NCBI RefSeq assembly: GCF_000271405.2
Contig: NC_018081.1
Coordinates: 1,127,501-1,191,500 of the forward strand
Direction of reading: 5' to 3'
DNA from: Enterococcus hirae ATCC 9790
GTDB lineage: Bacteria > Bacillota > Bacilli > Lactobacillales > Enterococcaceae
DNA length: 64,000 nt
The position numbers and the translations under genes are program-made. How positions within the stretch are numbered: the first letter of the stretch is position 1; each line of letters opens with the position of its first letter. A model generated the notes under the pieces. The model did no database searches, had not been told where the DNA came from, and was given only the letters and a program-made list of their open reading frames with translations. Of the stretch, positions 8,540 through 18,354 are shown in pieces.

Positions 8540-10309
8540 ATGACTGATTTAATAAAAGCCAGTAAGTTTTTCTATCACTATTTAAAACGGTATAAGGTCT
8601 CCTTTTTCTTTATTTTTGTTACAGTTATCATTGCCACTTATCTTCAAGTGAAGGCACCACAATATATCGGAGAAGCCTTTCAAGAACTAGCCAACTATGT
8701 TGGGGCTTTGATGCAAGGAGTCGATGATAAGAGTCGCTTCGTTTCCATTATTTGGAAACTATTAATGTTTTATGTTTTAGCGAGTGCCGCAAACTTCATT
8801 TACAGTATCTTATTTACGCAAGTAGTGGGTAAATCGACGAATCGGATGCGTATTGGTTTATTCAATAAACTAGAAAAATTGACGATCCGCTTCTTTGATT
8901 CTCATCAAGATGGGGAAATTCTTAGTCGATTTACGAGTGATTTAGATAATATCCAAAATAGTTTGAACCAAGCTTTGCTCCAAGTAATCACCAATATCGT
9001 TTTACTTTTTGGGATATTGATTATGATGTTCCGCCAAAATGTTGAGTTAGCTTGGGCAACAATTGCTTCTACACCAGTGGCAGTTTTGATTGCTGTTTTG
9101 ATTATCCAAAAGGCAAGAAAATACGTTGATTTACAACAAGACGAAGTTGGGAAATTGAACGGCTATATGGATGAAAAAATCAGTGGTCAACGTGTCATCA
9201 TCACCAATGGATTACAGGAAGAGACAATTGATGGTTTCTTGGAACACAATGAGACTGTTCGTAAAGCAACGTTTAAAGGACAAGCTTATTCAGGATTGCT
9301 TTTCCCAATGATGCAAGGGATGTCTTTAGTGAATACCGCAATCGTCATTTTCTTTGGTGGATGGTTAGCACTGAATGGGGATCTGGAACGCTCGGCTGCT
9401 TTAGGATTGGTAGTCACATTCGTTCAGTATTCCCAACAATATTATCAACCATTGATGCAAATTTCATCTGGTTATAGCATGATCCAATTAGCGATCACAG
9501 GAGCACGTAGACTGAATGAGATGTTTGCTGAAAAAGATGAAGTGAAACCAGCGAATGGTCAATCCTTTGATGGGATCGATAAAGGCTTATCTTTGGAACA
9601 CGTTGATTTTGGTTATAACCCTGATAAATTAGTGTTAAATGATGTATCCATTGATGTAAATAAAGGTGAAATGGTTGCGTTAGTTGGACCGACTGGCTCA
9701 GGTAAAACAACGATCATGAATCTATTGAATCGTTTTTATGATGTGAATAGTGGTGCAGTAACGATTGATGGGACAGACATCCGTGAGTATGATTTAGATG
9801 CTTTACGAAAACATGTAGGAATCGTTTTACAAGAATCCGTCCTATTCTCGGGTACTATTCGCGACAATATTGTCTTTGGGAAACCTGATGCGACAGATGA
9901 AGAAGTGATCAATGCCGCTAAGCAGGCGAATATTCATGACTTTATCATGAATCTAGAAAAAGGGTATGAAACAGAAGTATCTGAAGAAAACAACTTGTTC
10001 AGTACCGGTCAGAAACAATTGATCAGTATTGCCAGAACGATCATTACGAATCCTTCATTGTTGATTTTAGATGAAGCAACAAGTAACGTGGACACAGTAA
10101 CAGAAGCTAAAATCCAAAAAGCCATGGACGAAGCAATCAAAGGACGTACCAGCTTTGTGATTGCCCACCGGTTAAAAACGATTTTAAATGCAGATCGTAT
10201 TGTTGTTTTACGTGATGGAAAAGTAATCGAAGAAGGAAATCATCATCAGTTGTTGGCAGAAGATGGCTTCTATGCTGAACTTTATCATAATCAGTTTGTC
10301 TTTGAATAA
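8540..10309 (+). CDS. heterodimeric ABC multidrug exporter subunit, catalytic-NBD half
   Basis: This 589-residue partner of the preceding gene has six membrane helices and an ATP-binding domain. Walker [10 protein letters not shown] is at 383-391. Walker B carries the catalytic Glu512 (ILDEATS), and the switch His543 (IAHR) is present. The signature is degenerate: FSTGQ at about 487 instead of SGGQ. The two subunits are thus complementary, with one consensus and one degenerate ATP site in the dimer. The Shine-Dalgarno GGAGG overlaps the end of the upstream gene, which suggests translational coupling. Confidence 0.93.
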   Translation: MTDLIKASKFFYHYLKRYKVSFFFIFVTVIIATYLQVKAPQYIGEAFQELANYVGALMQGVDDKSRFVSIIWKLLMFYVLASAANFIYSILFTQVVGKSTNRMRIGLFNKLEKLTIRFFDSHQDGEILSRFTSDLDNIQNSLNQALLQVITNIVLLFGILIMMFRQNVELAWATIASTPVAVLIAVLIIQKARKYVDLQQDEVGKLNGYMDEKISGQRVIITNGLQEETIDGFLEHNETVRKATFKGQAYSGLLFPMMQGMSLVNTAIVIFFGGWLALNGDLERSAALGLVVTFVQYSQQYYQPLMQISSGYSMIQLAITGARRLNEMFAEKDEVKPANGQSFDGIDKGLSLEHVDFGYNPDKLVLNDVSIDVNKGEMVALVGPTGSGKTTIMNLLNRFYDVNSGAVTIDGTDIREYDLDALRKHVGIVLQESVLFSGTIRDNIVFGKPDATDEEVINAAKQANIHDFIMNLEKGYETEVSEENNLFSTGQKQLISIARTIITNPSLLILDEATSNVDTVTEAKIQKAMDEAIKGRTSFVIAHRLKTILNADRIVVLRDGKVIEEGNHHQLLAEDGFYAELYHNQFVFE

Positions 10310-10341
10310 TCTGTTTTTGATGAACAAATAAGCTAACTAAT

Positions 10342-10387
10342 AGACTACTTAGAAGAGGGAATGGCTCTTTTCTAAGTAGTCTTTTTT
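10342..10387 (+). terminator. terminator of the ABC exporter operon
   Basis: AGACTACTTAGAA (10342-10354) pairs with TTCTAAGTAGTCT (10370-10382) and is followed by T residues. Confidence 0.88.
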
Positions 10388-10436
10388 GCATATAGAGATC
10401 TCTTTGACTTTGGCTATTGTGAGATAAGAAACGTTA

Positions 10437-10458
10437 TTTTTCAGACTTGTCTGAAAAA
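10437..10458. promoter_or_regulatory. palindrome upstream of the pilus operon
   Basis: TTTTTCAGAC and GTCTGAAAAA form a perfect inverted repeat with a 2-bp centre. A second small palindrome, GTTTCAAGAAAC, follows at about 10472-10483. Both lie within 110 bp of the tip-pilin start. A centre of only 2 bp favours a protein-binding site over a hairpin. No regulator gene is adjacent. Confidence 0.5.
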
Positions 10459-10544
10459 GTTGAAGTAAGCTGTTTCAAGAAACCTGTTATATTTCATGTT
10501 AAATAAGGCGCTCCTTAAAAACTATAAAAAGGCAGGTAATGGGT

Positions 10545-13500
10545 ATGAAGGTAAAAATAAGGCAGGTGTGCTTACAATTGATGATGCTCTTGACGATTTT
10601 GGTTCCTTTGTCCAACCCGCTCTTTTTGATGGGGCCGCTAGTCCATGCTTCCTCAAATGGTCATTTCCAGGTAACTGGACAACCAACAGGTTTTCAATTA
10701 GGTGAGGCTTACGGGAACAATGATAACGGCGTCCAATTGATGATCGATCCTGAAAAAGACGGCACGTATACGAATGATTTGCCCGAAACAGGCGTTCCAA
10801 GCGATACGAATGTCCGCCTTCAAATCAATTGGTGGTTGGTCGATGACGATATTTATCCTAGTGGCGATCTAATGGCTAATGAACGCTATACGATCATTGA
10901 AAATATTCCTGACACATTATTGATTCCAGCAGGTGGTCTATCGGGTGAATTGATGGATGAAACTGGACGATTTTCTTTTGGTACGTTTTATGTAAATGAG
11001 GATCGTAGTATAGCAATCCAATTTAATACCCGTATTTATAATTTTAGTGAGATTCAGGGTTCGTTTTCTATTGATACGAGTTTTGATAATATTACCGAAG
11101 AATTGATCGTAGATTTGGGAGAATATGGTGTAGTTGAAGTGCCAATCATTGTTAAAGGAGAAGAGATCGTTGAAAAACAGGGAATTGGTTTTAATCGGGA
11201 CACTGGAATTGTTGAATGGGAAGCGTTGATCAACGAAGAACATCGGGCGTTGACAAATGTGAAAATCACAGATTTCTTTGGTGATAACCAGGAATTTGTG
11301 TCAGTTAGTATCCAAAAGAAAGAAGTTGAAGATGAACAGTTCCATCCTTTGTTAGCAAGTGATTATAGTCAAGCGCAACAAGACAATCAAATAACTTGGA
11401 CGATCAGAAATAATGAAGCACCTAAACGAACCGCTTATCGATTAATCATCCGTACCAGAGTCAAAGATCTGAGCCAACCAACTGTTCATAATCAACTCAT
11501 TGTCGAAAGTGATGAATTAGGTCGGACAGAAACGAATGATGTCGAATTTGATATCGTAAAACAAGACTTTTCAAAACGAATAGCTAAAAATCCAAATGGA
11601 TCAGACAAAATTGATTTTTATCGGGCGACAGATGAGCCTGGTCAACCAACAGGGAATCGCGAAGCGTATGACTATGTACTCGTGACTTGGCAAATCGACA
11701 CGTATTATTACGTCGATGGTGAAAAAGACCCTATCGTTGATCGATTATCCGTCATTCCAGCAAATGCTGCGAGCCATACCTTTGAACAAAACTCACTGCA
11801 GATCACTGGAACGAATGCTGAAGGCTTTACAGTCGGTTTCAATGCAGAAAACACAGAGATGACGCTCACACCACCAGGGGATGCGAATGGCACCTACCGA
11901 ATCACCTACCAAACGAGGATACAGACGACGGATGGACAGGTTTCAGCGGATACGATCCAGTTTTCCAACCATGCGATCCAAGGAAGTTTTGGTGAAGGTA
12001 GCGCTGGCGGAATCATTCCTAACCCAAGCATGCCAGGGATCGTAAAACGTGGAGTTGGGGGTGACCAGACTCAGCAGATCCAACATTGGGAGATTTTGTT
12101 CAATCAGGAAAATAAATTAGTTGAACAAGTAGAAATCCGTGATTCTTCCATCATCTTTGAAGAGGATCTCGTGCGATTGTTCGATCCTAATAACTATCAC
12201 GGCTACTATGAGAACAATGTTCGTCCTTTTAAATGGATCTATTATGCTCGCTCATTACTAGAATCGACATTAGTCATCACAGATGACGTAGGCAACACAT
12301 TAGAAAAGGATGTTGATTTTGAGTTGGTTTTGCATAATCTTTCTGAACCCGATGAACGATTGATGTTGCCGGATGGGAGTTATTTACATCAAGCGAATAG
12401 TGCTTATCAAACAGGGTTTACGATCCGCTTGATTGGAGATTATGAAACAACGGATCGAACCATTAAGATTCATTTTTCAACGAAAGAGCATCAGTTATCT
12501 AGTAGAGGTTATTTAAAAATCTGGGATGAAGACCCTTCTCAGTTCAATAGAAGTAATTACTATTCCAGCGATCCAGTAGTCCAAGGGACCTATCCTTGGT
12601 TAGGTGGAACGTATATCCATCCAGATATTACGTTCTTCAACTATGCCAAAGCAACTTGGCGACAAGGAGACGTTCAGTATTCTCAAGATTCAGTTGGTTA
12701 TGGAACATTTGGCAATTGGCACTATAGCCTCATAAACGATGGACATAAAAAAGGGTTATTCCTACAGCCAGGGCAAAAGTATGAAGAAGCAATCGCTGAA
12801 GATGCAGAACAAGCTGATGCTGGAAATATCGGAACGTTTGAATATTGGACAGATGAAAGTTTTTCAAATGAGAGTCGACAACCGGTCTACACTGGAATCG
12901 TTGATCGCTACCAAACACTGTTTCGTCTAGAATTCAATCCTTCCAGTGGTCCATTACCAGCAGGAACCGTCATTGAAGATGATTTTTCGACCCTTGCTGG
13001 TTGGGAGTTTAAGCCAGACTCTGTTCACGTCTTCCAGGGGACCGCCAACCTAGCTGGTCCGATTGATCCTGATACGAACCAACACCGCTGGAAAATAGCG
13101 GCAGGAGATTATGCAGGGAATGAACGACTAGTGGAAGGTACGGATTATCGCCTAGAATATGATCCGCAAACACAATTGATGCGGATCGTTCTCTTAAAAG
13201 AGAGTCATCGACCAATCGTTATCTTCTTCATTGCCGATTATGTTGCCACTCAAGAACTAGCTGATAATCCATTACTAGCAGGTTCTTATAAAAATATAGC
13301 GACACTGACAAGTCCTGGTGGGCGCAAGACAGAAGTAGAAACGCAAGTCACGATACCGACAGAAAGTTTAGTGATCAAGACGGGTGAAGTAGCAGACGAC
13401 GGCGAACATATCACCTACCGCGTGATCGTGAATCCAGGTGGCGCCAAATACCAGAATTTGTATCTCTTTGATCTCATGGATCATGAAGAAGAAACGACGC

Positions 13501-15359
13501 TTCTGCTAGATCCCGATACTGGAAAATATCGAATCAACGTTTTTGAAGGAAAATACAATCCCCAGACTCAGCAATTTGAAAAAATACGCCGTTTAATTGA
13601 TGAACAAGATTTTCTACTGTTGGCACCACAACAACTCTTAGTCCCATATTTGCCAGAGTACATTGGCGTAGATGGGCGAGGTGCTTATCAAATCTTTGAA
13701 TGGCAAGCAAATCCAGAAAATGATACAAGTGAAGCTCATTGGATCAGTCAGCAAACAGGAAGAGCTTTAAGTGAGCCAGGTGTGAAGGCAGAAACCGCCT
13801 TTGACCAGTTAGCTGCGGACGGTTTGATCAATTTATCGCAAAAAACTGCTCATTTCCAATTAGTTGTAGGTGATAATACTGGTCAGTCAGAAGTGACAGA
13901 TAAAACATTGATCGTAGAATATACTGCCCAAACAACCGCTGATTCTGTCAATAATCGTGCAGGTGTTTTCTTGAATGGGAAACAAAAAGTGACGGAAGAA
14001 TCCATTACGGACATCACGACGGGCGAAGGTTATGCTTCAGGAATCCACCGAATCGTGGAATTCTATAAAGCCGATCACGAAGGAAATGATCTTACAGGTT
14101 CAGAATTCCGTTTAGAGAAAAAATCTAAAGATTTTTTCCAAGAACAATTTCCTGAAAGAGTATTAGGGACATTTACGGTAGATAATCCTACTCAGATCGG
14201 TGGTGTTCATGAAGAAGAGGCTTATGGATTGACGAACGGAATCTATCGTCTGACAGAGATTACTCCACCAGCAGGTCCGTTTGCTGTACTACCAGAGCCC
14301 ATTTATTTCAAGGTACAGGCATCAGGAACGACTAGTAGAGAAGAGGAAATTTTTTTCACCGATGAACAAGGGATTCCAGTGACACAAGAACGAGCAACGA
14401 TCCAATTAGACAATGGTCAGTTCAAGTTGACTGTTGAAAACCGACCAAAGCCTTTCACGATCGAAAAAAATTGGGATTTTACCACGCCTAATGCGGCAGT
14501 ACCAGAGGAGATCAAAGAAGATTATGAAATTACGGTCAATTTATTAAGGGAACAACGGCATGAACAAAGCGATGAGTGGCGCTTGGATGCTTCATTCACA
14601 CCCATGACTTTCACTTTAAATCAGGAGAATGAGTTTAAAGTGTTGGTCGAAGAGTTAGCCGATTTAGGTGAGGATTATCGATATATCGTAAAAGAAACCA
14701 GCATCATCAATACCAAAACAGGAAAAAACCTGCAACCATATTTTGATTTAAGTAGTGGGGAAGAAGGCGATCAAGTTGATAATCTCAATAAGATCGTGAA
14801 AGATGCTAATCATAATTGGCAAATCACCCTGAAAAATAGCACGACACCTGAAAGTACCCCTGAACGTGTCTATGTGGGATTTGAGAAACAATTTGAATTC
14901 AGCGATTTAGATTACTCGAGCATTAACTACATTACCTTTGAGTTATTTAGAAGTGTCGAAGAAGGGGAAAAGCAGAAAATCCAAACGATTCTCTTAACGC
15001 CAGGAGATACAGGTGAAGGGTTGAAATGGATCAGTAACCGCTTGGAGAAATTTACTCCAGATGGTCAAGCTTATCATTATTACATTAGAGAAATAAGTAT
15101 CACGGATCACGAAGGTAGTGACCTTTCTGAACGATTTAGGCTAGCTGATACAGATTACATTTTGTTACAACCACATGAAGCTGTCCAAAACTTGGACGAA
15201 ATGGAAGTCGTACCAATCATGAATACGGAAACGTCTGGCTTATTGCCAATGACAGGTGGACCTGGACTTCGCTTCTTTCTAATTGCAGCCCTCACTACCA
15301 TTGTTTTATTACTAGGTTGGTTGTTCTATCGCTTGAGAAGTAAGCGAAATAGCAAATAG
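10545..15359 (+). CDS. large LPxTG pilus tip adhesin with Cna-type domains
   Basis: This 1604-residue surface protein has a Sec signal peptide ending near VHASS (about residue 35). Long beta-rich adhesin regions resemble the collagen-binding/SdrG-like fold. Cna-B modules follow towards the C-terminus, for example one with YRLTEITPPAG around residue 1240, which contains the E-box Glu used for isopeptide bonds. The sorting signal LPMTG at about 1567-1571 precedes a hydrophobic helix and a basic tail. It is the first gene of a four-gene pilus operon, as ebpA is in ebpABC-srtC, so it is probably the tip adhesin. An ATG 6 nt upstream lies only 2 nt after the Shine-Dalgarno AGG; the ATG at 10545 has proper spacing. 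Confidence 0.88.
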   Translation: MKVKIRQVCLQLMMLLTILVPLSNPLFLMGPLVHASSNGHFQVTGQPTGFQLGEAYGNNDNGVQLMIDPEKDGTYTNDLPETGVPSDTNVRLQINWWLVDDDIYPSGDLMANERYTIIENIPDTLLIPAGGLSGELMDETGRFSFGTFYVNEDRSIAIQFNTRIYNFSEIQGSFSIDTSFDNITEELIVDLGEYGVVEVPIIVKGEEIVEKQGIGFNRDTGIVEWEALINEEHRALTNVKITDFFGDNQEFVSVSIQKKEVEDEQFHPLLASDYSQAQQDNQITWTIRNNEAPKRTAYRLIIRTRVKDLSQPTVHNQLIVESDELGRTETNDVEFDIVKQDFSKRIAKNPNGSDKIDFYRATDEPGQPTGNREAYDYVLVTWQIDTYYYVDGEKDPIVDRLSVIPANAASHTFEQNSLQITGTNAEGFTVGFNAENTEMTLTPPGDANGTYRITYQTRIQTTDGQVSADTIQFSNHAIQGSFGEGSAGGIIPNPSMPGIVKRGVGGDQTQQIQHWEILFNQENKLVEQVEIRDSSIIFEEDLVRLFDPNNYHGYYENNVRPFKWIYYARSLLESTLVITDDVGNTLEKDVDFELVLHNLSEPDERLMLPDGSYLHQANSAYQTGFTIRLIGDYETTDRTIKIHFSTKEHQLSSRGYLKIWDEDPSQFNRSNYYSSDPVVQGTYPWLGGTYIHPDITFFNYAKATWRQGDVQYSQDSVGYGTFGNWHYSLINDGHKKGLFLQPGQKYEEAIAEDAEQADAGNIGTFEYWTDESFSNESRQPVYTGIVDRYQTLFRLEFNPSSGPLPAGTVIEDDFSTLAGWEFKPDSVHVFQGTANLAGPIDPDTNQHRWKIAAGDYAGNERLVEGTDYRLEYDPQTQLMRIVLLKESHRPIVIFFIADYVATQELADNPLLAGSYKNIATLTSPGGRKTEVETQVTIPTESLVIKTGEVADDGEHITYRVIVNPGGAKYQNLYLFDLMDHEEETTLLLDPDTGKYRINVFEGKYNPQTQQFEKIRRLIDEQDFLLLAPQQLLVPYLPEYIGVDGRGAYQIFEWQANPENDTSEAHWISQQTGRALSEPGVKAETAFDQLAADGLINLSQKTAHFQLVVGDNTGQSEVTDKTLIVEYTAQTTADSVNNRAGVFLNGKQKVTEESITDITTGEGYASGIHRIVEFYKADHEGNDLTGSEFRLEKKSKDFFQEQFPERVLGTFTVDNPTQIGGVHEEEAYGLTNGIYRLTEITPPAGPFAVLPEPIYFKVQASGTTSREEEIFFTDEQGIPVTQERATIQLDNGQFKLTVENRPKPFTIEKNWDFTTPNAAVPEEIKEDYEITVNLLREQRHEQSDEWRLDASFTPMTFTLNQENEFKVLVEELADLGEDYRYIVKETSIINTKTGKNLQPYFDLSSGEEGDQVDNLNKIVKDANHNWQITLKNSTTPESTPERVYVGFEKQFEFSDLDYSSINYITFELFRSVEEGEKQKIQTILLTPGDTGEGLKWISNRLEKFTPDGQAYHYYIREISITDHEGSDLSERFRLADTDYILLQPHEAVQNLDEMEVVPIMNTETSGLLPMTGGPGLRFFLIAALTTIVLLLGWLFYRLRSKRNSK

Positions 15360-15410
15360 TAATTAGGACGGTCTGATGGCATTTCAGCAAATGAGAAAGG
15401 AGTAGAGGAT

Positions 15411-16703
15411 ATGCAGAAAAAAAGAATGTTTCAATGGCTGTTGCTAGGTCTGCTGTTAGTAACCGGGTTCTTCCCATATAGAGGCTATGCTACTGATCCT
15501 GAGACTGTGACGTTTATCTTACACAAGAGAGTCCTTGTAGATGAGTCGATCACAGATCCACAGACCTCTCCATCAAATGGCAGACAATTGACAGAAGATG
15601 AATTGGCTAACTTAAATGGCCTTGGTCTGAGTGTTCCTTATAATGGCGCCACGTTTCATGTCTATCATTTGACGGATTACTATCTTCAAGCACAAGAAGA
15701 TGCGCAAGCTTTAGCTAAACGCTTGGGACAGATGAACCCGATCCAAATCGAACAATTTATTGCAGAGCAGCAATTAGAAGAAGTGACAGGTAGTCCTGTC
15801 CTAACGCAGACTCATGCTGAATTTGGCGAAGGAGTGGGTGTGGTCGATGTTCCCAGAAAGCACAACGGTCACTATGGAATTTATCTGATCGTTGAGGATC
15901 ATTCCCAGCAAACTAGTTATTTCAATGTGACAAATGCTGCACCGATAATGATTGGCTTGCCTCTAATGGACCCATTAAATGAAGTAGAGCTGACTCAGAT
16001 TCATCTTTATCCTAAAAATGCTGGGTATTTTCGACAACCGTATTTTTACAAATATGGCAAAGAAGAAGACAGTGAGCAGACCGAACCTCTCGAAGGTGTG
16101 ATTTTTTCCCTGTTTCGTTATAACGAAGCTGGGGAAAAAATCTATTTAGCACAAAATCAGGAGGCGTTAGGGGATGTGTGGAAACAAAGTGATGATCCCT
16201 TAAATGATGAAGCAATCGCAACCTTCATCTCTGATGCTGCAGGGCGTGTCAAGATAGCAGACCATTTTTTGATCGGTGGTGAATACTATTTTGAAGAATT
16301 GCAAACTCTTCCGGGGTATGAGATCAGTGAAGAAAATCGGCAGATTCCATTATTTATCCCAAATACTTGGAAAAATGAATCAGGTGAGTTTTTATTCATG
16401 ACCCTTAATGAACAAAAAATGTCGGAACCTTTTTCTGATGAACAGGACGAATCGGTAGAGAAAGGACCTAGAATCTATAATATTTCACGAGCAGGAGAGT
16501 CTCAAAAGGACGATGATCTGCCAACAGATGATGGGAGTGGACAAGGAGGGACAGCGACAGGGACGGAACAGCTATTTAATCGTCTGTTACCACGTACTGC
16601 AGAAATGAGACAAGCGCTAGCTATTTTAGGCATTGCGTTGTTATTACTGGCTTACTTGTTAAGGAAGTACATGAACAAAACTAGGAGGGAAGAAGATGAC
16701 TGA
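15411..16703 (+). CDS. minor pilin with noncanonical LPRTA sorting signal
   Basis: This 430-residue exported protein has a signal peptide ending near GYAT. A pilin-motif-like sequence IHLYPKN occurs near residue 200, followed by a Cna-B-like region. The C-terminus has LPRTA at 393-397, then a hydrophobic helix and the basic tail RKYMNKTRREEDD. In LPxTG signals the fifth residue is Gly, so the Ala is unusual. By position between the tip and major pilin genes it matches the base or minor pilin (EbpB-like). A strong AAAGGAG Shine-Dalgarno precedes the ATG. The gene overlaps the next one by 8 nt. Confidence 0.85.
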   Translation: MQKKRMFQWLLLGLLLVTGFFPYRGYATDPETVTFILHKRVLVDESITDPQTSPSNGRQLTEDELANLNGLGLSVPYNGATFHVYHLTDYYLQAQEDAQALAKRLGQMNPIQIEQFIAEQQLEEVTGSPVLTQTHAEFGEGVGVVDVPRKHNGHYGIYLIVEDHSQQTSYFNVTNAAPIMIGLPLMDPLNEVELTQIHLYPKNAGYFRQPYFYKYGKEEDSEQTEPLEGVIFSLFRYNEAGEKIYLAQNQEALGDVWKQSDDPLNDEAIATFISDAAGRVKIADHFLIGGEYYFEELQTLPGYEISEENRQIPLFIPNTWKNESGEFLFMTLNEQKMSEPFSDEQDESVEKGPRIYNISRAGESQKDDDLPTDDGSGQGGTATGTEQLFNRLLPRTAEMRQALAILGIALLLLAYLLRKYMNKTRREEDD

Positions 16704-18354
16704 AAGTAAAAAGAATAAATTCAGGATATTCGTGATGCTTGCTACGTTGTTGTTTTCGGCATTCAGTCTTTTAGGAATGAGTCTTCCAGTAGCAGCAGCC
16801 CCAGAGCATGTGAATGTCACGCTTCATAAACGTGTTTGGCAGGATGAGATCCCGAAAGAAGCTTATCAACAAAATACTGGTGAACTAATGGAAAACTTTG
16901 GCGGTGATCCGTTAGACGGAGTGACATTTTCTGTCTATGATGTCACAGAACAATATTTTCGTTCTATCAGAGAGGATGGGAAAACAGCACGAGAAGCCTT
17001 GGAAAGAATCCAGTCTGATGCGGCTCTATATAAAAGAGCCCCTGATTATGCCAGTGGCCCTTCGCAGACTCAAGTGACAGCAACAGCAAGTGGCGAGACC
17101 GATCCAAACAGACAGGGGATTGCGGTCTTTGACCAATTACCTCGAAAAGATGCCCAAGGTAGAGATGCTGTTTATCTCTTTGTCGAAGAAGAATCACCAG
17201 CGAATATATATGAAATGGCATACCCACTACTTTTGGCTTTGCCAGTCTATGCTGGTGATGGAGAACTAACAGAGATCCACCTCTATCCTAAAAATATTTT
17301 GAAAGAACATTCGAAAACTTTAGTAGATAGCGGTCGGTTTAATGAAGTAACAATCACTCAAGAGGGGAATCAAGTAACCTACTATGATGTTGGAACAGAT
17401 GACATCTTAAATTATCTGTTGACGGTTGCTGTTCCCCGTGACTTAGGTAACAAAGCATTTTTCGAAATCACGGATACACCAACTAATGGGTTGCGACTAA
17501 CGACCCCTGATTCAATCGAAGTATTGATTGATGGTGTAGCGGTACCTAGTAGTTATTTTACGATTGATACAGCTACTCCGAATGGTGGGTTTACGATTAC
17601 TTTCCACATTGACAATGAGGAAGTGGTTGAATTATTACAAGGAAAAACGCTCACGATTTCTTATGACATGTCGCTCACGGGTGATGCAATCACTCAACTA
17701 TCTGATAATACCGCCACAATCGATTTTGGCTCGGATCCTACGATCTTAGATGGACCAAAAGTCAAGACGAATGAGCATCAATTTAGAAAGATCAATAGTC
17801 ATGATGGTAATCCATTAAGTGGGGCGGTCTTTCGGATTTTTAAAGATTCTGATGGTCAAGTATTGTACGCACGTCTGAATGAAGAGAATGTCTTGATTGG
17901 TTGGGATGATGTCGGGACAGAAATAACCTCAGGACCAGATGGCTATTTTGATATTCGGGGCTTTAAAGCGGGAACCTACACGTTGGAAGAGGTGACGGCT
18001 CCAAGTGGTTACGTCATTTTAGATCCTTATACCACTTTTGAAATTGATTCAACTGCTTCAGAGACACTTTTAGTCACGATTGAAAACCAACCTCAAGGGC
18101 TTTTACCGGAAACCGGTGGTATGGGTATCTATATTTTCCTGCTGATCGGGGGACTGATTCTCTTAGCAGCTTATGTGGTGTACCGACAAACGAAAAAAAG
18201 CCAATGTAAACAGGTTTTGAAGGAGGGAATATCCAATGTCCCAAAAACAGCGACCAAAAAAGTGGCTTCGGATCGTGATGTATCTCCTTTTTTTAACAGG
18301 TGGGTTAATTGCGAGTTATCCTTTTTATGTCAATGCCTTCAACCAACTCGTTGA
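16696..18354 (+). CDS. major pilin (LPETG), with apparent C-terminal frameshift extension
   Basis: This is the shaft pilin of the operon. It has a signal peptide ending near VAAAP, the pilin motif IHLYPKN near residue 195 (the Lys joins subunits), and a C-terminal Cna-B domain with the E-box segment YTLEEVTAPSGY. LPETG lies at 470-474, before a hydrophobic helix. The frame as read continues about 48 residues past the normal basic tail and overlaps the sortase gene by 119 nt. One extra A in the A7 tract at 18193-18199 would end the protein at TAA 18207-18209, giving 504 residues and a tail of normal length, right before the sortase Shine-Dalgarno. Confidence 0.88.
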   Translation: MTESKKNKFRIFVMLATLLFSAFSLLGMSLPVAAAPEHVNVTLHKRVWQDEIPKEAYQQNTGELMENFGGDPLDGVTFSVYDVTEQYFRSIREDGKTAREALERIQSDAALYKRAPDYASGPSQTQVTATASGETDPNRQGIAVFDQLPRKDAQGRDAVYLFVEEESPANIYEMAYPLLLALPVYAGDGELTEIHLYPKNILKEHSKTLVDSGRFNEVTITQEGNQVTYYDVGTDDILNYLLTVAVPRDLGNKAFFEITDTPTNGLRLTTPDSIEVLIDGVAVPSSYFTIDTATPNGGFTITFHIDNEEVVELLQGKTLTISYDMSLTGDAITQLSDNTATIDFGSDPTILDGPKVKTNEHQFRKINSHDGNPLSGAVFRIFKDSDGQVLYARLNEENVLIGWDDVGTEITSGPDGYFDIRGFKAGTYTLEEVTAPSGYVILDPYTTFEIDSTASETLLVTIENQPQGLLPETGGMGIYIFLLIGGLILLAAYVVYRQTKKSQCKQVLKEGISNVPKTATKKVASDRDVSPFFNRWVNCELSFLCQCLQPTR

